Shown here piece after piece: positions 1 through 8,002 of a stretch of DNA of 18,916 nucleotides (its first letter is position 1; every line of letters begins with the position of its first letter). Both the position numbers and the translations under genes were made by a program. The DNA comes from Burkholderiales bacterium (GTDB lineage: Bacteria > Pseudomonadota > Gammaproteobacteria > Burkholderiales > Burkholderiaceae_C). The stretch is from contig JAGWTL010000017.1 in assembly GCA_028869035.1 (NCBI GenBank), positions 1-18,916 on the forward strand, written 5' to 3'. Under the pieces are notes generated by a model. That model had not been told where the DNA came from, ran no database searches, and saw only the letters and a program-made list of their open reading frames with translations.

Positions 1-599
1 CGCACCTGCAGCACCAGCTGCACCTTGAACAGGCGCTGCATCTCCTCGGCCAGCGGCGCGCCCACGGGGAAACCCATCAGCACCCACGCCACCACCAGGG
101 GCGCGCGCGTGGGCACCATGACCAGCTGGTAGGGGCGCCCGTCCACCACCACGATGCGCCCGCTCTGGGTGGGCTCGGCCAGCGCCGGGGCCAGGCCGGC
201 CAGGATGACGGAAAGATCGGCGCCGGGCATGTCCGCACTGACCGCGCGCACGCGCAAGCCGGTGTCCAGCAGGGCCGTGATGGCCGCACCGATGCGCTGG
301 CCATGGTTCTGCAGGGCCGAGCTGATGGTGTCCAGATCGTCCGAGCTGACCGCCGAGCGGAAACCGTAATCGGCCGCCAGCAGGGCGGCGCTCTGGTGCA
401 GCTTCTCGGCGTTCTGGTCCAGCAGGCTCAGCCAGACTTTTTCAGATGTATCGAACTCACGCGCGATCTGCATGCGGGCATTGCGCACGATGCTGTCGCG
501 CACCACGAAGAAACCCGCCAGCTGCACAAAAAGCAGCAACAGCAGCGACAGGCCGACCAGTCGGGTGATGAGGCTGCGCCGGTTGAAAACGAACTTCAT
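1..599 (-). CDS. Membrane-anchored sensor protein, N-terminal part (runs off the window)
   Basis: About 199 codons are visible before the window edge; the C-terminus is missing. The start ATG at 599 overlaps the TGA of the upstream cupredoxin gene (ATGA), which suggests translational coupling. After a basic N-terminus (MKFVFNRR) there is a hydrophobic segment at about residues 9-33, then a region rich in long helices (DQNAEKLHQSAALLAADYGF, residues 61-80) leading into a probable periplasmic Cache-like sensor domain. This arrangement is typical of N-termini of membrane signalling proteins, and the DQNAEKL...LAADYGF stretch recalls, from memory, sensors of GGDEF/EAL cyclic-di-GMP enzymes. The output domain lies outside the window, so a chemoreceptor or histidine kinase cannot be excluded. 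The frame is certain; the family assignment is moderate. Confidence 0.75.
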   Translation of the reverse strand, partial: MKFVFNRRSLITRLVGLSLLLLLFVQLAGFFVVRDSIVRNARMQIAREFDTSEKVWLSLLDQNAEKLHQSAALLAADYGFRSAVSSDDLDTISSALQNHGQRIGAAITALLDTGLRVRAVSADMPGADLSVILAGLAPALAEPTQSGRIVVVDGRPYQLVMVPTRAPLVVAWVLMGFPVGAPLAEEMQRLFKVQLVLQV

Positions 600-1192
600 G
601 GCCGCACACCCGTCATGCGCACGCTCACGTCCAGCTGCCCCTCGGCCGGCACGCTCACGGCCTGGTCCAGCGCCGGCGCGCCCACGGGCAGGCCGGCATG
701 CCAGCTGCGCAGGCGGTAGCTGCCCGGCGGCAGCCTGTCCAGCACGAGCAGGCCCTTTTCTGTCGTGCGGCCGAAGTAGGGTGTGTCGACGATCACGATC
801 CAGCCCACCATCTGGTCATGGATATTGCAGCCCAGCACCGCGATGCCGGGCTGGTCGAAGAGCACCGGCTTGGTCGGCGTACCGATGTAGAGCTTGAGTT
901 CGAACTTCTTGACGGGCGAGAAGGAATAGACGTGGTGCCGCACCGTGTCGCGGTTGGGGAAGCTCACCTCGGTGCCGGTGCTCACCACCAGCACCTGTGG
1001 CACGAACTGCCTGCCGGCCTGCCCCATCTCGGCGCCCTCGGTCGGCCGCACCTGGCGGCGCGCCTGTGCCGACTCCAGGAACACCACCGCCTCGGGCAAG
1101 GGGCGGTCGGCGTCATCACGCACCTCCACCCTCAGCGTGCCGGCCTGGACCGGCAGGACCAGGACCAGCAGGAAACCGATGGACAGGCGCAC
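596..1192 (-). CDS. Periplasmic cupredoxin-like protein (methylamine utilization protein type)
   Basis: A 198-residue protein starting with GTG at 1192. The upstream TGAGG, which contains the stop codon of the DUF4394 gene, can serve as its Shine-Dalgarno sequence. Residues 1-17 look like a signal peptide ending in VQA. The body contains a cupredoxin copper-site pattern: HH at 86-87 in RHHVYSF, then Cys122, His125 and Met128 in GCNIHDQM, matching the His...Cys-x2-His-x2-Met ligand spacing of type 1 copper proteins. Proteins of this kind are often annotated as methylamine utilization proteins, but no methylamine dehydrogenase genes are visible here, so that name should not be read as a function. 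It sits 10 bases after the DUF4394 gene and overlaps the sensor gene by ATGA, so the three probably form one operon. Copper binding is inferred from the motif. Confidence 0.85.
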   Translation of the reverse strand: MRLSIGFLLVLVLPVQAGTLRVEVRDDADRPLPEAVVFLESAQARRQVRPTEGAEMGQAGRQFVPQVLVVSTGTEVSFPNRDTVRHHVYSFSPVKKFELKLYIGTPTKPVLFDQPGIAVLGCNIHDQMVGWIVIVDTPYFGRTTEKGLLVLDRLPPGSYRLRSWHAGLPVGAPALDQAVSVPAEGQLDVSVRMTGVRP

Positions 1193-1202
1193 CGCCGCGG
1201 CC

Positions 1203-2087
1203 TCAGGGCTCGATGGCCATGCCGGCCAGGGGCTCGCCCTGGCCGATCAAGCCGATCTCGGTGGCACGTCCGCTGGCCAGATCCACCTGGTACAGACGCG
1301 TCTGGGTCTGACCGGCGAGCCGGGCCGCGAGCAGGGCCGTGTTGGCGATGTCCGAAATATCGAAGTGCGCTTCGGCCAGGGCACCCGTGCCCAGCAGGCC
1401 CACGGTGCGCAGCTGGCCCGTGTTGGGCGAGATCACCGGTTCGGCCCCTTCGGCCGAACCCTGCATGAGCAGGGCGCCAAGCGCGCGGTCGATCACGTAG
1501 TTGGTGGTGATCTTCTCGTTCTTCCTGTTGTAGGTGTAGGCCACGCCGGACACATCCGGCGTGCGACCGGCATGGCGGTCGTCGGCCACGTAGTGCAGGC
1601 CGCCGTCGAGCTGCAGGCCAGGCTGGGCCGGGTTGCCGTCGACCACGGCATTTGTTTCGGGGTGCAGGCGCAGGCTCTGCCCGCTGCTGCCGAGCACGCG
1701 GATGCGGTCCACCGTGGGGTTGAAGTCAAAACCCGTCACGCCGCCCTGCACGGGCCAGGGCACGGGCGCGGCGGCGGCCACCGGCGCCAGTCGGGCCTGC
1801 GCCGTGTCGATGGTGTAGAGCCGGCCGCTGTCGGCCAGCGCAAAGAGCACACCACGCGCCACGCGGTAGTCGATGCCGCGCAGGCTTTCACCGGGCGCCA
1901 GGCCGCTGAGGCTGCGGCGCTCCAGCACCTGCCCGGGACGGTCCGACTTGAAACGGATCAGCTCGTGCTGCCGGGTCACGGCATACACGGTTTCCTGCGG
2001 CACGCTCACCCTGCCCACGGCGCAGGCCGAGAGCACCAGGGCCAGGCCTGAAGCCAGGGCCAGGAGGGAACGTCGATGCAAGCTCAT
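1203..2087 (-). CDS. DUF4394 family lipoprotein
   Basis: A 294-residue protein. I chose the ATG at 2087 because AGGAG at 2096-2100 lies 8 bases upstream; an in-frame GTG at 2096 overlaps that Shine-Dalgarno sequence and is less likely. The N-terminus is a lipoprotein signal: basic MSLHRRS, a hydrophobic core, and a lipobox LSAC with Cys22. The mature part has repeated strand-turn units such as LYTIDTAQARL and the motif GFDFNPTVDRIRV (residues 119-131), which I recognise as the hallmark of DUF4394, a family predicted to be beta-rich and propeller-like. Its biochemical function is unknown. It is followed after 10 bases by the cupredoxin gene and then the membrane sensor gene, which suggests an envelope-located role shared by the three. 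The family call is confident; the role is not. Confidence 0.85.
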   Translation of the reverse strand: MSLHRRSLLALASGLALVLSACAVGRVSVPQETVYAVTRQHELIRFKSDRPGQVLERRSLSGLAPGESLRGIDYRVARGVLFALADSGRLYTIDTAQARLAPVAAAAPVPWPVQGGVTGFDFNPTVDRIRVLGSSGQSLRLHPETNAVVDGNPAQPGLQLDGGLHYVADDRHAGRTPDVSGVAYTYNRKNEKITTNYVIDRALGALLMQGSAEGAEPVISPNTGQLRTVGLLGTGALAEAHFDISDIANTALLAARLAGQTQTRLYQVDLASGRATEIGLIGQGEPLAGMAIEP

Positions 2088-2107
2088 GGGAGTCACTCCT
2101 GTCGGTC

Positions 2108-2149
2108 AAAAACGATGCCGCCCGCGCGCGGCGTGCATGCCGGGGCGGC
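2108..2149 (-). terminator. Possible terminator after ftsZ
   Basis: On the minus strand GCCGCCC (2149-2143) can pair with GGGCGGC (2123-2117), and the hairpin is followed by ATCG and five T residues (2112-2108). It could end the dcw transcript about 65 bases after the ftsZ stop. The T-run is short, is offset from the stem, and lies only about 20 bases before the DUF4394 start codon. It could therefore instead be leader structure for DUF4394. No convincing promoter is visible between 2150 and 2213. Confidence 0.4.
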
Positions 2150-2213
2150 CCTGAGAATCGATCCTAGACCAAGTCGCGCCCCGCCGCTACCCGCGGAGCG
2201 CCAGCCAGCCCAC

Positions 2214-3458
2214 TCAGTCGGCCTGTTTGCGCAGAAAGGCCGGAATCTCGAAATCGTCCATGCCGCCCGAGGACAGGGCATCCACCTTGGCCGCGGCCTG
2301 GGTGCGGTCGCGCGTGCGCCAGACGCTCGGCGTGGCCATGGCGTTGTAGTCGGGCTGGGCTGCGCCGGGGGCGGCGGCCGGCGTGCCCGGCAGCGCACCC
2401 GGGGCCACGGCATGGTTCAGCGTGGGCACCTGAAAAGGAACGTTGTCGGTGCCGGTGCGCAGCACCTGCAGCGGCGGCGCGGTGCGGCGCACACCCTGGC
2501 GCGACAGGCCGGTGGCCACCACGGTGATGCGGATGTTGTCCGCCAGGCTGTCGTCATAGGCCGTGCCGTAGATCACGTGCGCATCCGACGAGGAGTAGGC
2601 GCGGATGGTGTCCATGGCCAGGCGGGATTCCTTCAGCTTGAGCGAGCCCTTGGCCGCGGAAATCAGCACCAGCACGCCCTTGGCGCCCGAGAGGTCGATG
2701 CCCTCCAGCAAAGGGCAGGCCACGGCCTGCTCGGCGGCGATGCGCGCGCGGTCCGGGCCGCTGGCCACGGCCGTGCCCATCATGGCCTTGCCGGGCTCAC
2801 CCATGACCGTGCGCACGTCCTCGAAGTCGACGTTGATTTCGCCCGGCACATTGATGATTTCTGCAATGCCGCCCACCGCGTTTTTCAGCACGTCGTTGGC
2901 GTGGGCAAAAGCGGCTTCCTGGCTGACGTCGTCACCCAGCACCTCCATCAGCTTCTCGTTGAGCACGACGATCAGCGAGTCGACATTGGCTTCCAGCTCG
3001 ACCAGGCCGGCGTCGGCGTTGGTCATGCGGCGGCCGCCTTCGAAGTCGAAAGGCTTGGTGACCACACCCACGGTCAGGATGCCCATTTCCTTGGCCACGC
3101 GTGCGATCACGGGGGCCGCGCCGGTGCCGGTGCCTCCGCCCATGCCGGCGGTGATGAAGAGCATGTGCGCACCCTCGATCGCGGCACGCACGTCCTCCAC
3201 CGCCGCTTCGGCGGCCTCGCGGCCCTTCTCGGGCTTGCTGCCTGCGCCCAGGCCGCTGCCGCCGAGCTGGATGACCTTGTGCGCGCTGCTGCGGCTCAGG
3301 GCCTGCGCGTCGGTGTTGGCGCAGATGAACTCCACGCCCTGGACTTCGCGCTGGATCATGTGCTCGACGGCGTTGCCGCCGCCCCCGCCCACGCCGATGA
3401 CCTTGATCTGGGTGCCCAGATTGAAGGCTGCCTCTTCAAACATTTCGATGCCGTCCAT
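2214..3458 (-). CDS. ftsZ: Cell division protein FtsZ
   Basis: A 414-residue tubulin-like GTPase that polymerises into the Z ring at midcell and recruits the divisome. The GTP-binding core is clear: VGGGGGNAVEHM (residues 23-34), the tubulin signature GGGTGTG (107-113), and the T7-loop residues Asp211 and Asp214 in NVDFEDV, which complete the GTPase site of the next subunit. A variable linker (about 325-398, rich in Ala, Pro and Gly) leads to the conserved C-terminal peptide DFEIPAFLRKQAD, the docking site for FtsA and other partners. The start at 3458 is preceded by AAGGAG with good spacing. It is the last gene of the dcw cluster, separated from ftsA by a 142-base leader containing hairpins, so its expression may be tuned separately. 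Nothing is missing. Confidence 0.98.
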   Translation of the reverse strand: MDGIEMFEEAAFNLGTQIKVIGVGGGGGNAVEHMIQREVQGVEFICANTDAQALSRSSAHKVIQLGGSGLGAGSKPEKGREAAEAAVEDVRAAIEGAHMLFITAGMGGGTGTGAAPVIARVAKEMGILTVGVVTKPFDFEGGRRMTNADAGLVELEANVDSLIVVLNEKLMEVLGDDVSQEAAFAHANDVLKNAVGGIAEIINVPGEINVDFEDVRTVMGEPGKAMMGTAVASGPDRARIAAEQAVACPLLEGIDLSGAKGVLVLISAAKGSLKLKESRLAMDTIRAYSSSDAHVIYGTAYDDSLADNIRITVVATGLSRQGVRRTAPPLQVLRTGTDNVPFQVPTLNHAVAPGALPGTPAAAPGAAQPDYNAMATPSVWRTRDRTQAAAKVDALSSGGMDDFEIPAFLRKQAD

Positions 3459-3510
3459 GGTGCTTCTCCTTAATATGCAATTGCCTTGATGTGTCTCGAT
3501 TCGATGCTTC

Positions 3511-3566
3511 GCTGAACGCTCAGCCCGGCGGTCCCGTGCACCGCCGTCGCTGATGGGGACTTCCCC
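3511..3566 (-). promoter_or_regulatory. Hairpins in the ftsA-ftsZ intergenic leader
   Basis: The 142-base gap 3459-3600 contains three close inverted repeats: gctga/tcagc (3511-3515 with 3520-3524), cggcggt/accgccg (3526-3532 with 3540-3546, 7 bp with a 7-base loop), and gggga/tcccc (3555-3566). None is followed by a T-run, so they do not look like terminators. They could structure the ftsZ mRNA leader or mark an RNA processing site. A TATTAA just upstream of the ribosome binding site lacks a fitting -35 box, so I do not call a promoter. Confidence 0.35.
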
Positions 3567-3600
3567 TTGCCAACCAGAGCCTGTGTTTCATGTGGAGGAC

Positions 3601-4830
3601 CTAAAAATTCCCGATGAACCAGTCCTTGACGCGGCCCATGGCGTTTTTCATGGAGCCATGTTTCTGCGCCACCTTGTAACCACGCAGGCGCGCCAGACGC
3701 GCCTCCTCGAGCAGGCCCATGACGGTGGCCGCGCGCGGCTGGCCCACCATGTCGGACAGGGCCCCGCTGTACTTGGGCAGGCCGCGGCGCACGGGCTTGA
3801 GAAAGATGTCCTCGCCCAGTTCGATCATGCCGGGCATGATGGAGCTGCCGCCGGTGAGCACGATGCCCGAGGACAGCACTTCCTCGCAGCCCGAATCGCG
3901 CAGCACCTGCTGCACCAGTGAAAAGATCTCTTCGATGCGCGGCTCGATCACGCCGGCCAGGGCCTGGCGGCTGAGCATGCGCGGGCCGCGGTCGCCCAGA
4001 CCCGGCACTTCGACCTGGACGTCGGGGTCGGCCAGCAGCTGCTTGGCGAAGCCGCTCTCGACCTTGATGTCCTCGGCGTCCTTGGTCGGTGTGCGCAGGG
4101 CCATGGCGATGTCGCTGGTGATCAGGTCGCCGGCGATCGGGATCACCGAGGTGTAGCGGATGGCCCCGCCCGTGAACACCGCCACGTCGGTGGTGCCCGC
4201 GCCGATGTCCACGCAGGCCACGCCCAGTTCCTTCTCGTCGTCGGTCAGCACCGAGAGGCTGGAGGCCAGGGGATTGAGCATGAGCTGCTCCACCTCCAGG
4301 CCGCAGCGGCGCACGCACTTGATGATGTTCTCGGCCGCGCTCTGCGCGCCGGTCACGATGTGCACCTTGGCCTCCAGGCGGATGCCGCTCATGCCGATGG
4401 GCTCGCGCACGTCCTGCCCGTCGATGATGAATTCCTGCGGCTCGACCAGCAGCAGGCGCTGATCGGTCGAGATGTTGATGGCCTTGGCCGTCTCCACCAC
4501 ACGCGCCACGTCGGCGCCGCTGACCTCGCGGTCCTTCACGGCCACCATGCCGCTGGAGTTGATGCCGCGGATGTGGCTGCCCGTGATGCCGGTGTAGACG
4601 CGGGTGATCTTGCAGTCGGCCATCAGCTCGGCCTCTTTCAGGGCCTGCTGGATGCTGTGCACGGTGGCGTCGATGTTCACCACCACGCCGCGTTTGAGCC
4701 CGTTGCTCGGCGCCACCCCGAGGCCGGCGAGCTTGAGCTCGCCGCCGGGCAGCACCTCGGCCACCACCACCATCACCTTGGCGGTGCCGATGTCGAGTCC
4801 GACGACCAGATCCTTGTACTCTTTTGCCAT
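3601..4830 (-). CDS. ftsA: Cell division protein FtsA
   Basis: A 409-residue actin-like ATPase that tethers FtsZ filaments to the inner membrane and links them to later divisome proteins. The actin-fold signatures are present: phosphate-1 DIGTAK (13-18), phosphate-2 DIGAGTTDVAV (208-218), and the adenosine motif GIVLTGGSS (322-330). The segment between about 85 and 165 is the FtsA-specific 1C domain. The C-terminus VKDWFIGNF (401-409) is the amphipathic membrane-targeting helix typical of the family. Length is normal. The ATG at 4830 has AGGA 8 bases upstream and lies 27 bases after the ftsQ stop; the ftsZ gene follows after 142 bases. Confidence 0.98.
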   Translation of the reverse strand: MAKEYKDLVVGLDIGTAKVMVVVAEVLPGGELKLAGLGVAPSNGLKRGVVVNIDATVHSIQQALKEAELMADCKITRVYTGITGSHIRGINSSGMVAVKDREVSGADVARVVETAKAINISTDQRLLLVEPQEFIIDGQDVREPIGMSGIRLEAKVHIVTGAQSAAENIIKCVRRCGLEVEQLMLNPLASSLSVLTDDEKELGVACVDIGAGTTDVAVFTGGAIRYTSVIPIAGDLITSDIAMALRTPTKDAEDIKVESGFAKQLLADPDVQVEVPGLGDRGPRMLSRQALAGVIEPRIEEIFSLVQQVLRDSGCEEVLSSGIVLTGGSSIMPGMIELGEDIFLKPVRRGLPKYSGALSDMVGQPRAATVMGLLEEARLARLRGYKVAQKHGSMKNAMGRVKDWFIGNF

Positions 4831-4857
4831 GTCGTGGGTCCTGCTGTATCTTTGTTC

Positions 4858-5649
4858 CTAGTTCTTCCTGGACGCGGCCTGCGCCGTCACCGTGCTCACG
4901 CCGCGCAGGCGCAGCGCGTAACCCTGCGCATAACGCAGGTCGGCGCCTTCCAGCGCATCGAGCTTGCGGCCGTGATGGGCCGCCACCTGCGTCACCGTGC
5001 CGAGAAACTGCCGCGCCCGCGCCGTGAGTTCGGGCACGTCGCCACTGCCCAGTTCGATGGCCGCTGCGCTGGCCAGCTGCAACTCCCAGTTGCCGCGCCC
5101 GCTCAGCGTCAGCCGCTCGATGGGCAGGTCCAGCGCCTGGAACAGGGGCTGCAGTTCGCGGTACATGGCCAGCACCTGGGCCGACTGCTCGACCGGCCCG
5201 TCCAGGCGCGGCAGTTCGTCCTGTTCGATCTCACCCAGGTTGGCCTCGAACACCTCGCCATAGCTGTTGACGAGGGTCGACTCGCCCTCCTCGCCCCAGT
5301 AGGCCACGGCCTGGTGTTCCTGCAGGATCACACGCAGGCGGTTGGGAAATTCACGTTGCACCACGGCCCGTCGCACCCAGGGCACGGACTCGAAGGCCAG
5401 ACGCACGGCGTTGAGGTCCACTGTCAGGAACGTGCCCTTGAGCTGCGAGCCCACGTGCGCGCGCAGCGTCAGCGCACTGGTATGGCTGATGTCGCCCAGC
5501 ACCGTCAGACCCCGGATCGCGAACACCGGGTGCTGCACCAGCCAGCGCCCGCCCGTGCCCAGGCCCAGCAGCATGAAACCCAGCAGCAGCAGATTGGCTG
5601 TCAGGTTCATGAGCTTGACGTCGAGGGGAACGGGCAGGGGGTGGGTCAT
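4858..5649 (-). CDS. ftsQ: Cell division protein FtsQ
   Basis: A 263-residue bitopic membrane protein of the FtsQBL divisome subcomplex. It has a short cytoplasmic N-terminus, one transmembrane helix (about residues 16-34), a POTRA domain beginning around HPVFAIRGLTVLG (40-52) and extending to about 113, and a C-terminal beta domain containing WGEEGESTLVNSYGEVF (118-134). The frame stays open further upstream, but the ATG at 5649 is the start: it overlaps the ddl stop as ATGA and has GGAGGGG about 7 bases upstream. Cluster position between ddl and ftsA agrees. Confidence 0.96.
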   Translation of the reverse strand: MTHPLPVPLDVKLMNLTANLLLLGFMLLGLGTGGRWLVQHPVFAIRGLTVLGDISHTSALTLRAHVGSQLKGTFLTVDLNAVRLAFESVPWVRRAVVQREFPNRLRVILQEHQAVAYWGEEGESTLVNSYGEVFEANLGEIEQDELPRLDGPVEQSAQVLAMYRELQPLFQALDLPIERLTLSGRGNWELQLASAAAIELGSGDVPELTARARQFLGTVTQVAAHHGRKLDALEGADLRYAQGYALRLRGVSTVTAQAASRKN

Positions 5650-6602
5650 GCGTGCGCCCCTCCGTGGTCCAGCGCGGCCGCCTGCAGCAGCAACACGCAC
5701 AGGTCTTCGTAGCTGATACCGGCGGCCCGTGCCGACATGGGCACCAGGGAATGCCCGGTCATGCCGGGCGCGGTGTTGATCTCCAGCAACCAGGGCTTGC
5801 GCGTTTTTGCGTCGATCATCACGTCGGCCCGCGCCCAGCCGCGGCAACCCAGCACCGCGTAGGCCTGCAGCACCAGCTGCTGGACATGCGCCTCCTCGCC
5901 CGCCTGCAGGCCGCAGGGCACCAGGTACTTCACCTCGTCGGTGAAGTACTTGTTCTGGTAGTCGTAGTTGCCGTCGGGCGCGACGATGCGGATCACCGGC
6001 AGCGCACGCGCCTGCGCGCCGCTGCCCAGCACGGGCACCGTGACCTCTTCCCCGCTGATGAACTGCTCGCACAGCACCTGCTCGTCCACCTGCGCGGCCC
6101 TGGCATAAGCCTCGTCGCATTCGCCGGCCGACATCACCTTGGTGAGGCCGATGGACGAACCTTCGCGTGCGGGCTTGACGATCATGGGTGCGCCCAGTTC
6201 GGCCAGGGCTGCGCGCGTGGCAGCGGCACTGGCCACCTTCTGCCACCTCGGCGTGGGCAGGCCCTCGGCCAGCCAGATGCGCTTGGTCATGACCTTGTCG
6301 ATGGCGATGCTGGAGGCCATCACGCCCGAGCCCGTGTAAGGAATGCCCAGCAGTTCCAGCGCGCCCTGCACCGTGCCGTCCTCGCCGAAGCGACCATGCA
6401 GCGCGATGAAACAACGCGCAAAGCCCTCGCGCTTGAGCTCGCCGAGATCACGCAAGGAGGGATCGAAGGCGTGGGCATCCACCCCGCGCGACAGCAAGGC
6501 CTGGAGCACACCCGTGCCCGACATGATCGAGATGTCGCGCTCGGCGGACGAGCCGCCCATCAAGACCGCCACTTTTCCGAGATTCACAGCTTCCTTGCTC
6601 AC
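5646..6602 (-). CDS. ddl: D-alanine--D-alanine ligase (DdlB type)
   Basis: A 318-residue ATP-grasp enzyme that joins two D-alanines; the dipeptide is then added to the precursor by MurF, encoded in the same cluster. Landmarks include LMGGSSAERDISIMSG with Glu21, LHGRFGEDGTVQG (68-80), KPAREGSSIG with Ser149, the omega-loop YDYQNKY with Tyr215, Arg258 in GWARADV, and the metal-binding LEINTAPGMTGHS (273-285). Tyr at the omega-loop position is associated with D-Ala-D-Ala rather than D-Ala-D-Lac synthesis. The start is GTG at 6602, overlapping the murC TGA as GTGA. A second GTG at codon 6 follows AAGGAA but would trim only five residues. Confidence 0.97.
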   Translation of the reverse strand: MSKEAVNLGKVAVLMGGSSAERDISIMSGTGVLQALLSRGVDAHAFDPSLRDLGELKREGFARCFIALHGRFGEDGTVQGALELLGIPYTGSGVMASSIAIDKVMTKRIWLAEGLPTPRWQKVASAAATRAALAELGAPMIVKPAREGSSIGLTKVMSAGECDEAYARAAQVDEQVLCEQFISGEEVTVPVLGSGAQARALPVIRIVAPDGNYDYQNKYFTDEVKYLVPCGLQAGEEAHVQQLVLQAYAVLGCRGWARADVMIDAKTRKPWLLEINTAPGMTGHSLVPMSARAAGISYEDLCVLLLQAAALDHGGAHA

Positions 6603-8002
6603 GTCTTGCCTTGCAGTTCAACCACCTTGGCCGGCACCCCACCGATGGAGCCCGCCCCCATGCACATCACCACGTCTCCCGCCCCGGCGTTGTCCAGGAT
6701 CGCCTGCGGCATGGCCGCGATGTCGTCCACGAACACCGGTTCCAGCTTGCCGGCCACACGCAGCGCGCGCGCCAGGCTGCGGCCATCGGCCGCCACGATG
6801 GGGGCCTCGCCCGCGGCATAGACCTCGGCCAGCAGCACGGCATCGGCCTCGCCGATGACCTTGACAAAATCCTCGAAACAGTCGCGCGTGCGCGTGTAAC
6901 GGTGCGGCTGGAAGGCCAGCACCAGGCGCCGCCCGGGGAAGGCGCCGCGCGCCGCGGCCAGCGTGGCCGCCATCTCCACCGGGTGGTGGCCGTAGTCGTC
7001 GATCAGCGTGAAGCTGCCGCCGTCTTTGGCCTTCACTTCGCCATAACGCTGGAAACGCCGGCCCACGCCCTTGAATTCGGCCAGGGCCTTGCGCAGCGCG
7101 GCGTCGGCAATGTCCAGCTCGGCCGCCACCGCGATCGCCGAGAGTGCGTTGAGCACGTTGTGCCGGCCCGGCAGGTTGAGCACCACGTCCAGGTCCGGCA
7201 GCACCACGCCATTGCGCCGCTGCACGGTGAAGTGCATCTGACCGGCCACGGCTCGCACGTTCACCGCGCGCACCTGGGCCTGCTCGTTGAAGCCATAACT
7301 CGTGATGGGGCAGTTGACCTCGGACACGATCTCGCGCACCGCGGCGTCGTCCGTGCAGAGGATGGCCGTGCCGTAGAAGGGCATGCGGTGCAGGAAATCG
7401 ACAAAGGCTTTCTTGAGATTGCCGAAGTCGTGCCCGTAGGTCTCCATATGGTCGGCGTCGATATTGGTCACGACGGCCATCACGGGCAACAGATTGAGGA
7501 AGGAGGCGTCGCTCTCGTCGGCCTCGACCACGATGTAATCACCACTGCCCAGGCGGGCGTTGGCGCCGGCGCTGTTGAGGCGCCCGCCGATCACGAAGGT
7601 CGGGTCCAGCCCGGCCTCGGCCAGCACGCTGGCCACGAGACTGGTGGTGGTGGTCTTGCCGTGGGTGCCCGCGATGGCGATGCCCTGCTTGAGGCGCATG
7701 AGCTCGGCCAGCATGACGGCGCGCGGCACGATGGGAATGCGTTTCTCACGCGCGGCCTGCACCTCCGGATTGTCGGGCTTGACGGCCGTGGACGTGACCA
7801 CGGCATCGGCGCCGGTGATGTTGCCCGGTGCGTGACCCACGCAGGTCTTGATGCCCAGTCCACCCAGGCGCTTGAGCGTGGCGCTGTCGCTGAGGTCCGA
7901 ACCCGAAATGGCGTACCCGAGGTTGTGCAGCACCTCGGCGATGCCGGACATGCCTGAGCCGCCCACGCCGACGAAATGAATGTGCTTGATCGCGTGCTTC
8001 AC
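6599..8002 (-). CDS. murC: UDP-N-acetylmuramate--L-alanine ligase MurC
   Basis: A 467-residue cytoplasmic Mur ligase that adds L-Ala to UDP-MurNAc, the first step of stem-peptide synthesis. Visible motifs are the N-terminal nucleotide-binding loop FVGVGGSGMSG (10-20), the ATP loop GTHGKTTT (112-119), EADESDASFL (160-169), NIDADHMETYG (180-190) and DDYGHHPVE in the C-terminal domain. The start is GTG at 8002, with AAGGAGG 5 bases upstream. The DNA around the start is duplicated 68 bases upstream in a frameshifted copy (see the repeat at 7969-8070), and the GTG overlaps the stop of the mini-ORF that spans that copy. The end overlaps ddl as GTGA. Confidence 0.97.
   Translation of the reverse strand: MKHAIKHIHFVGVGGSGMSGIAEVLHNLGYAISGSDLSDSATLKRLGGLGIKTCVGHAPGNITGADAVVTSTAVKPDNPEVQAAREKRIPIVPRAVMLAELMRLKQGIAIAGTHGKTTTTSLVASVLAEAGLDPTFVIGGRLNSAGANARLGSGDYIVVEADESDASFLNLLPVMAVVTNIDADHMETYGHDFGNLKKAFVDFLHRMPFYGTAILCTDDAAVREIVSEVNCPITSYGFNEQAQVRAVNVRAVAGQMHFTVQRRNGVVLPDLDVVLNLPGRHNVLNALSAIAVAAELDIADAALRKALAEFKGVGRRFQRYGEVKAKDGGSFTLIDDYGHHPVEMAATLAAARGAFPGRRLVLAFQPHRYTRTRDCFEDFVKVIGEADAVLLAEVYAAGEAPIVAADGRSLARALRVAGKLEPVFVDDIAAMPQAILDNAGAGDVVMCMGAGSIGGVPAKVVELQGKT

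Noticed and set aside
2150..2213. Promoter for the DUF4394 gene using TAGGAT as -10
   Set aside because: There is no acceptable -35 box at the right distance, so the match is no better than chance.
2076..3473. 465-codon plus-strand open frame opposite ftsZ
   Set aside because: Shadow of ftsZ codon structure; no domain and no ribosome site that outweighs ftsZ. The same applies to the long plus-strand frames opposite ftsA-ftsQ, murC, ftsW and murD.
3530..3600. Short ORF in the ftsA-ftsZ gap starting with ATGAAACACAGG
   Set aside because: No Shine-Dalgarno sequence, no overlap with the ftsA stop or the ftsZ start, and it ends inside the gap, unlike the five bridging mini-ORFs.
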